Shown here piece by piece: positions 61,283-64,000 of a DNA stretch of 64,000 bases. The notes beneath the pieces were generated by a model. That model saw nothing but the letters and a program-made list of their open reading frames with translations, was not told the origin of the DNA and did no database searches. Origin of the DNA: Ideonella oryzae. GTDB taxonomy: Bacteria; Pseudomonadota; Gammaproteobacteria; Burkholderiales; Burkholderiaceae_C. The DNA is taken from assembly GCF_024055665.1 (NCBI RefSeq), contig NZ_JAMXMC010000003.1, forward strand, positions 284,814-348,813, read 5' to 3'. The position numbers were made by a program, and so were the translations under genes. The number at the start of each line of letters is the position of its first letter. The first letter of the stretch is position 1.

Positions 61283-62197
61283 ATGCCAGTTTACAGCATG
61301 ACCGGCTTCGCCAGCGCCAGCGCGGCACCGGTTACAGACTCCGACACCACCGCGCCTGGCGTGACTGTGGAAGTCCGCACGGTCAACAGCCGTTTCCTCG
61401 ACATCGCCTTCCGTCTGCCCGACGAATTGCGCCAGGCCGAGCCCGCATTGCGCGAGCTGCTGACCGGCGCCCTGCGCCGCGGCAAGGTGGAGTTGCGCGC
61501 CGCGGTGGGGCGCGCTGCCGATGACGCCCTGCCCCAGCCCACGCCCGAACAGCTCAACCGGCTGTCCCGGCTGGAGAGCACGGTTCAGGGCTGGTTGCCC
61601 AAGGCCCCGCCCTTGTCGGTGCACGAGGCGCTGCAATGGTGCCGAGGTGGCAGCGCCGGCGCGGTGCCCGCAGCCCTGGATGAGCTGGTGCACCAGGCCG
61701 CCAAAGCCGCCATCGACAGCCTGAAGCAGGCCCGCGCCCGCGAGGGCAAGCGCCTGGCGGCCATGCTGCTGGACCGCATCGGGACGCTGCGCACGCTGGC
61801 GGCTCAGGCCGAGCCCCTGGTGCCGGCCGTGGTCCAGAAGCAGCAGCAGCGCTTCCTGGAACGCTGGCAGGAGGCCCTGGCCAGCGCCGGCGACAGCGGC
61901 AACGGCGTCTCCGCCGAGGCCGCCCGCGACCGTGCGCTGGGCGAGGCGGCGGCCTTCGCCATCCGCATCGACGTGGCCGAGGAACTGACCCGCCTGAGCG
62001 CCCACCTCGACGAGATCGAGCGCCTGCTCAAGGCCGGCGGCGAGTTGGGCAAGCGCCTGGACTTCCTGATCCAGGAACTGCACCGGGAAGCCAACACCCT
62101 GGGCTCCAAGTCGGCGGCCTTGGAGCTGACCGGCATTTCCGTGGACATGAAGGTCTTGATCGAGCAGATGCGCGAACAGGTCCAGAACATCGAATGA
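61283..62197 (+). CDS. yicC: YicC-family endoribonuclease
   Basis: A 304-residue protein of the YicC/YloC family, recently characterised as an endoribonuclease that acts with RNase E or PNPase on small RNAs. The N-terminus [29 protein letters not shown], and C-terminal DUF1732 block [22 protein letters not shown] are diagnostic. It overlaps the gmk ATG by 4 bases. The gap to the divergent kinase gene is only 30 bases; CATAAT at 61250-61255 may be its -10 element. Confidence 0.95.
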   Translation: MPVYSMTGFASASAAPVTDSDTTAPGVTVEVRTVNSRFLDIAFRLPDELRQAEPALRELLTGALRRGKVELRAAVGRAADDALPQPTPEQLNRLSRLESTVQGWLPKAPPLSVHEALQWCRGGSAGAVPAALDELVHQAAKAAIDSLKQARAREGKRLAAMLLDRIGTLRTLAAQAEPLVPAVVQKQQQRFLERWQEALASAGDSGNGVSAEAARDRALGEAAAFAIRIDVAEELTRLSAHLDEIERLLKAGGELGKRLDFLIQELHREANTLGSKSAALELTGISVDMKVLIEQMREQVQNIE

Positions 62198-62829
62198 GCA
62201 CGCCCCCGATGGAAACCCCCGGCAATCTCTTCGTCGTGGCCGCCCCCAGCGGGGCCGGCAAGTCCAGCTTGGTCAAGGCCCTGCTGGAGCTCGACTCGCA
62301 CCTGCAGGTCTCCGTCTCGCACACCACGCGGGCCCCGCGTGGGCAGGAGCAGCATGGCCGTGAATACTGGTTCGTCAGCCCAGATGAATTCCAGGCCATG
62401 GTCCACCGCGGCGAGTTCTTCGAATGGGCCGAGGTGCATGGCAACCGCTACGGCACCTCTCGCGTGGGCATCGAGCAGCGGCTGATGGCCGGTGATGACG
62501 TGGTGTTGGAGATCGACTACCAGGGCGCACTGCAGATCAAGCAGTTGTTCGCGCACGCGGTCCTGATTTTCATCCTGCCGCCGAGTTGGCAGGAGTTGGA
62601 ACAGCGCCTGCGCCGACGGGGCGAAGACCATGCGGACGTGATTGCCCAGCGCATGGGCAATGCCCGCCACGAGGTGGCCCAGGCCCGCCATTTCGACTAC
62701 GTTATAATCAACGGCTTGTTCGAGACAGCGCTTTTCGATCTGAAAACCGTCGTCCATTCGCAGCGTCTCAAGTATGTGACGCAGCGGCGCGCCAAATCCA
62801 CCGTCTTCACCGCTTTGGATCTGGCCTGA
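62194..62829 (+). CDS. gmk: Guanylate kinase
   Basis: A 211-residue enzyme converting GMP to GDP. The P-loop is [13 protein letters not shown] (18-30); the GMP-binding block is [19 protein letters not shown] (Arg and Tyr cited), followed by GNRYGTSR and the lid LRRRGEDH. It is coupled to yicC through an ATGA overlap, and rpoZ follows by 46 bases: the conserved gmk-rpoZ-spoT order that links guanine nucleotides to ppGpp control. Confidence 0.97.
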   Translation: MSTPPMETPGNLFVVAAPSGAGKSSLVKALLELDSHLQVSVSHTTRAPRGQEQHGREYWFVSPDEFQAMVHRGEFFEWAEVHGNRYGTSRVGIEQRLMAGDDVVLEIDYQGALQIKQLFAHAVLIFILPPSWQELEQRLRRRGEDHADVIAQRMGNARHEVAQARHFDYVIINGLFETALFDLKTVVHSQRLKYVTQRRAKSTVFTALDLA

Positions 62830-62875
62830 TTGCCGCAATTTCTCTTGAAGAATTCACCCGTCAGGAATTCACGCC

Positions 62876-63079
62876 ATGGCCCGCATCACCGTTGAAGACT
62901 GCCTGAAGAAGATCCCGAACCGCTTCCAGCTGGTGCTGGCCGCGACCTACCGGGCCCGCATGCTGAGCCAAGGCCATGCGCCGAAGATCGACTCGAAGAA
63001 CAAGCCGGGCGTCACCGCGCTGCGCGAAATCGCCTCGGGCGACGTCGGCGTGGAGATGCTGCGCAAGGTGCCGACCTGA
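62876..63079 (+). CDS. rpoZ: RNA polymerase omega subunit
   Basis: A 67-residue subunit, standard for betaproteobacteria. [20 protein letters not shown] at the N-terminus is the omega signature, followed by ATYRARML and the C-terminal [14 protein letters not shown]. It binds the beta-prime subunit and helps form one ppGpp site. It sits between gmk and spoT; a hairpin at 63111-63136 follows. Confidence 0.97.
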   Translation: MARITVEDCLKKIPNRFQLVLAATYRARMLSQGHAPKIDSKNKPGVTALREIASGDVGVEMLRKVPT

Positions 63080-63110
63080 TCGCAGGCATCGCACGGGGAA
63101 ACCCGGAGTC

Positions 63111-63136
63111 AACGGGCGCCTGAGGGCGCCCGTTTC
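63111..63136 (+). terminator. Terminator hairpin after rpoZ
   Basis: AACGGGCGCC and GGCGCCCGTT pair over 10 bases around TGAG, 31 bases after the rpoZ stop, with a weak T-containing tail. It separates gmk-rpoZ from spoT, which may then have its own promoter (a TAAATT-like -10 inside GGGCTAAATTCAGCCC at 63189-63204). Confidence 0.65.
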
Positions 63137-63204
63137 CATTTCAGGCGCCTCTTCCAAGTAGACCCAGACCGCCGTGGGTGCGGGTTATGGGCTAAATTCA
63201 GCCC

Positions 63205-64000
63205 ATGGGTATTCGTTCCTTCGCCGCCGATTTGCTGCCTGCTGCCTTGCAGGGACGGCCCCGCCAACTGCCGGCCATGGCCCCTGCCGTGGGCACCGCA
63301 CCGACCGAGGTCGCCTCTTTTGCGGAGCTGGCAGACAAGCTGGGCTACCTGGGCAAGGCCGATCTCAAGAAGGTGCGCGACGCCTACAAGTTCGCTGACG
63401 AAGCCCACCTGGGCCAGTTCCGCGCCAGCGGGCAACCCTACATCACCCACCCCATCGCGGTGGCCGGTCTGGTGGCCGACTGGAAGCTGGACGCCCAGGC
63501 CATCATGGCCGCGCTGATGCACGACGCCATGGAGGACTGCGGCGTCACCAAGGTCGAACTGATCGAGCGCTTCGGCGCCCCCACCGCCGAGTTGGTGGAC
63601 GGCCTCACCAAACTGGACAAGCTGCAGTTCTCGACCCGCGAGGAAAGCCAGGCCGAGTCCTTCCGCAAGATGCTGCTGGCGATGTCGCGCGATGTGCGCG
63701 TCATCCTGATCAAGCTCTGCGACCGCCTGCACAACATGCGCACGATGGAGGCGATGGCCCCGCACAAGCGGGCCCGCATCGCCCGCGAGACGCTGGACAT
63801 CTACGCCCCCATCGCGCACCGGCTGGGCCTGAACCAGACCTACCGCGAGCTGCAGGAGCTGTCCTTCTCCTTCATCCACCCCTGGCGCTTCGGCGCGCTG
63901 CAGAAAGCGGTGCTGCGCGCGCGCGGCTACCGGCGCGACATCGTCTCGCGTGTGCACGACGACGTGGTGGCCGCCTTCAACGAGGCGAAGATGAAGGTCG
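63205..64000 (+). CDS. spoT: Bifunctional (p)ppGpp synthetase/hydrolase, N-terminal part
   Basis: The first 265 residues of a RelA/SpoT homologue, cut by the window edge. After a short Ala/Pro-rich N-terminus, the HD hydrolase domain has the metal-binding residues in GQPYITHPIAVAG, ALMHDAMEDCGVT and KLCDRLHNMRTM. All key His and Asp residues appear present, so this is the bifunctional SpoT/Rel type and not a hydrolase-dead RelA. The synthetase domain begins near the end (VHDDVVAAFNEAK). ATG 63205 starts MGIRSFAADL. Confidence 0.95.
   Translation, partial: MGIRSFAADLLPAALQGRPRQLPAMAPAVGTAPTEVASFAELADKLGYLGKADLKKVRDAYKFADEAHLGQFRASGQPYITHPIAVAGLVADWKLDAQAIMAALMHDAMEDCGVTKVELIERFGAPTAELVDGLTKLDKLQFSTREESQAESFRKMLLAMSRDVRVILIKLCDRLHNMRTMEAMAPHKRARIARETLDIYAPIAHRLGLNQTYRELQELSFSFIHPWRFGALQKAVLRARGYRRDIVSRVHDDVVAAFNEAKMKV

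Overview
The window is dense, GC-rich bacterial chromosome with short intergenic gaps and many genes that overlap by 1-19 bases. The gene content and order (dxs-ispA-xseB, fkpB-ispH, yicC-gmk-rpoZ-spoT, kinase-phosphatase-rph-rdgB-hemW, cheR-cheD-cheB, DUF3348/DUF802/OmpA/DUF2894) point to a betaproteobacterium of the order Burkholderiales, most likely the Rubrivivax/Leptothrix/Ideonella/Roseateles side. That placement is inference from gene content, not a measured phylogeny. I see no insertion sequence, prophage, CRISPR array or integrase, and no gene-free stretch longer than 300 bases. The largest gaps (27711-27982, 51399-51637, 37701-37936) hold promoter- or operator-like sequence.

Layout. 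1-8200: an alpha/beta-hydrolase tail, a small unknown gene, a PH-domain membrane protein, then a four-gene minus-strand operon (DUF3348, DUF802, OmpA-like, DUF2894). Its two central proteins look like the stator pair of an ion-driven motor of the MotAB/ZorAB type. An AmpG-like MFS carrier, a high-potential iron-sulfur protein and a TauE-like exporter follow. 8218-18580: a long minus-strand signalling run (HD-GYP regulator, PAS kinase, PAS-GGDEF-EAL-REC-PAS protein, an unannotated 59-residue protein, HDOD protein, response regulator, membrane diguanylate cyclase), largely translationally coupled. 18635-23703: aroQ, then a glutamine-synthetase-like ligase, class III aminotransferase, GntR regulator and glutaminase, with a perfect palindrome at the promoter. 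23722-27710: folE2 and the isoprenoid genes dxs, ispA with xseB. 27983-34145: a Rieske oxygenase behind a structured leader, a Pat-type protein acetyltransferase, two small proteins and a MATE exporter.

34127-40486: an envelope-stress-like unit (Spy-like protein, OmpR-family regulator, kinase), a TetR regulator and a four-PAS hybrid-less kinase. 40550-48706: tRNA-Ser(CGA), a large SNF2 helicase, serS, ispH, fkpB, radC. 48782-54383: Smr protein, truncated haemoglobin, MinD-like ATPase, diguanylate cyclase, and the chemotaxis adaptation genes cheR, cheD, cheB. 54410-61252: sulfotransferase, second glutamine-synthetase-like gene, hemW, rdgB, rph, PP2C phosphatase and Ser/Thr kinase, all on the minus strand. 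61283-64000: yicC, gmk, rpoZ and the start of spoT.

Functional themes: unusually heavy c-di-GMP and two-component signalling (two proteins with GGDEF motifs, one EAL, one HD-GYP, one HDOD, three sensor kinases), amine/glutamate nitrogen metabolism in two places, and a possible uncharacterised envelope motor at 1134-5616, which is the most interesting candidate system.
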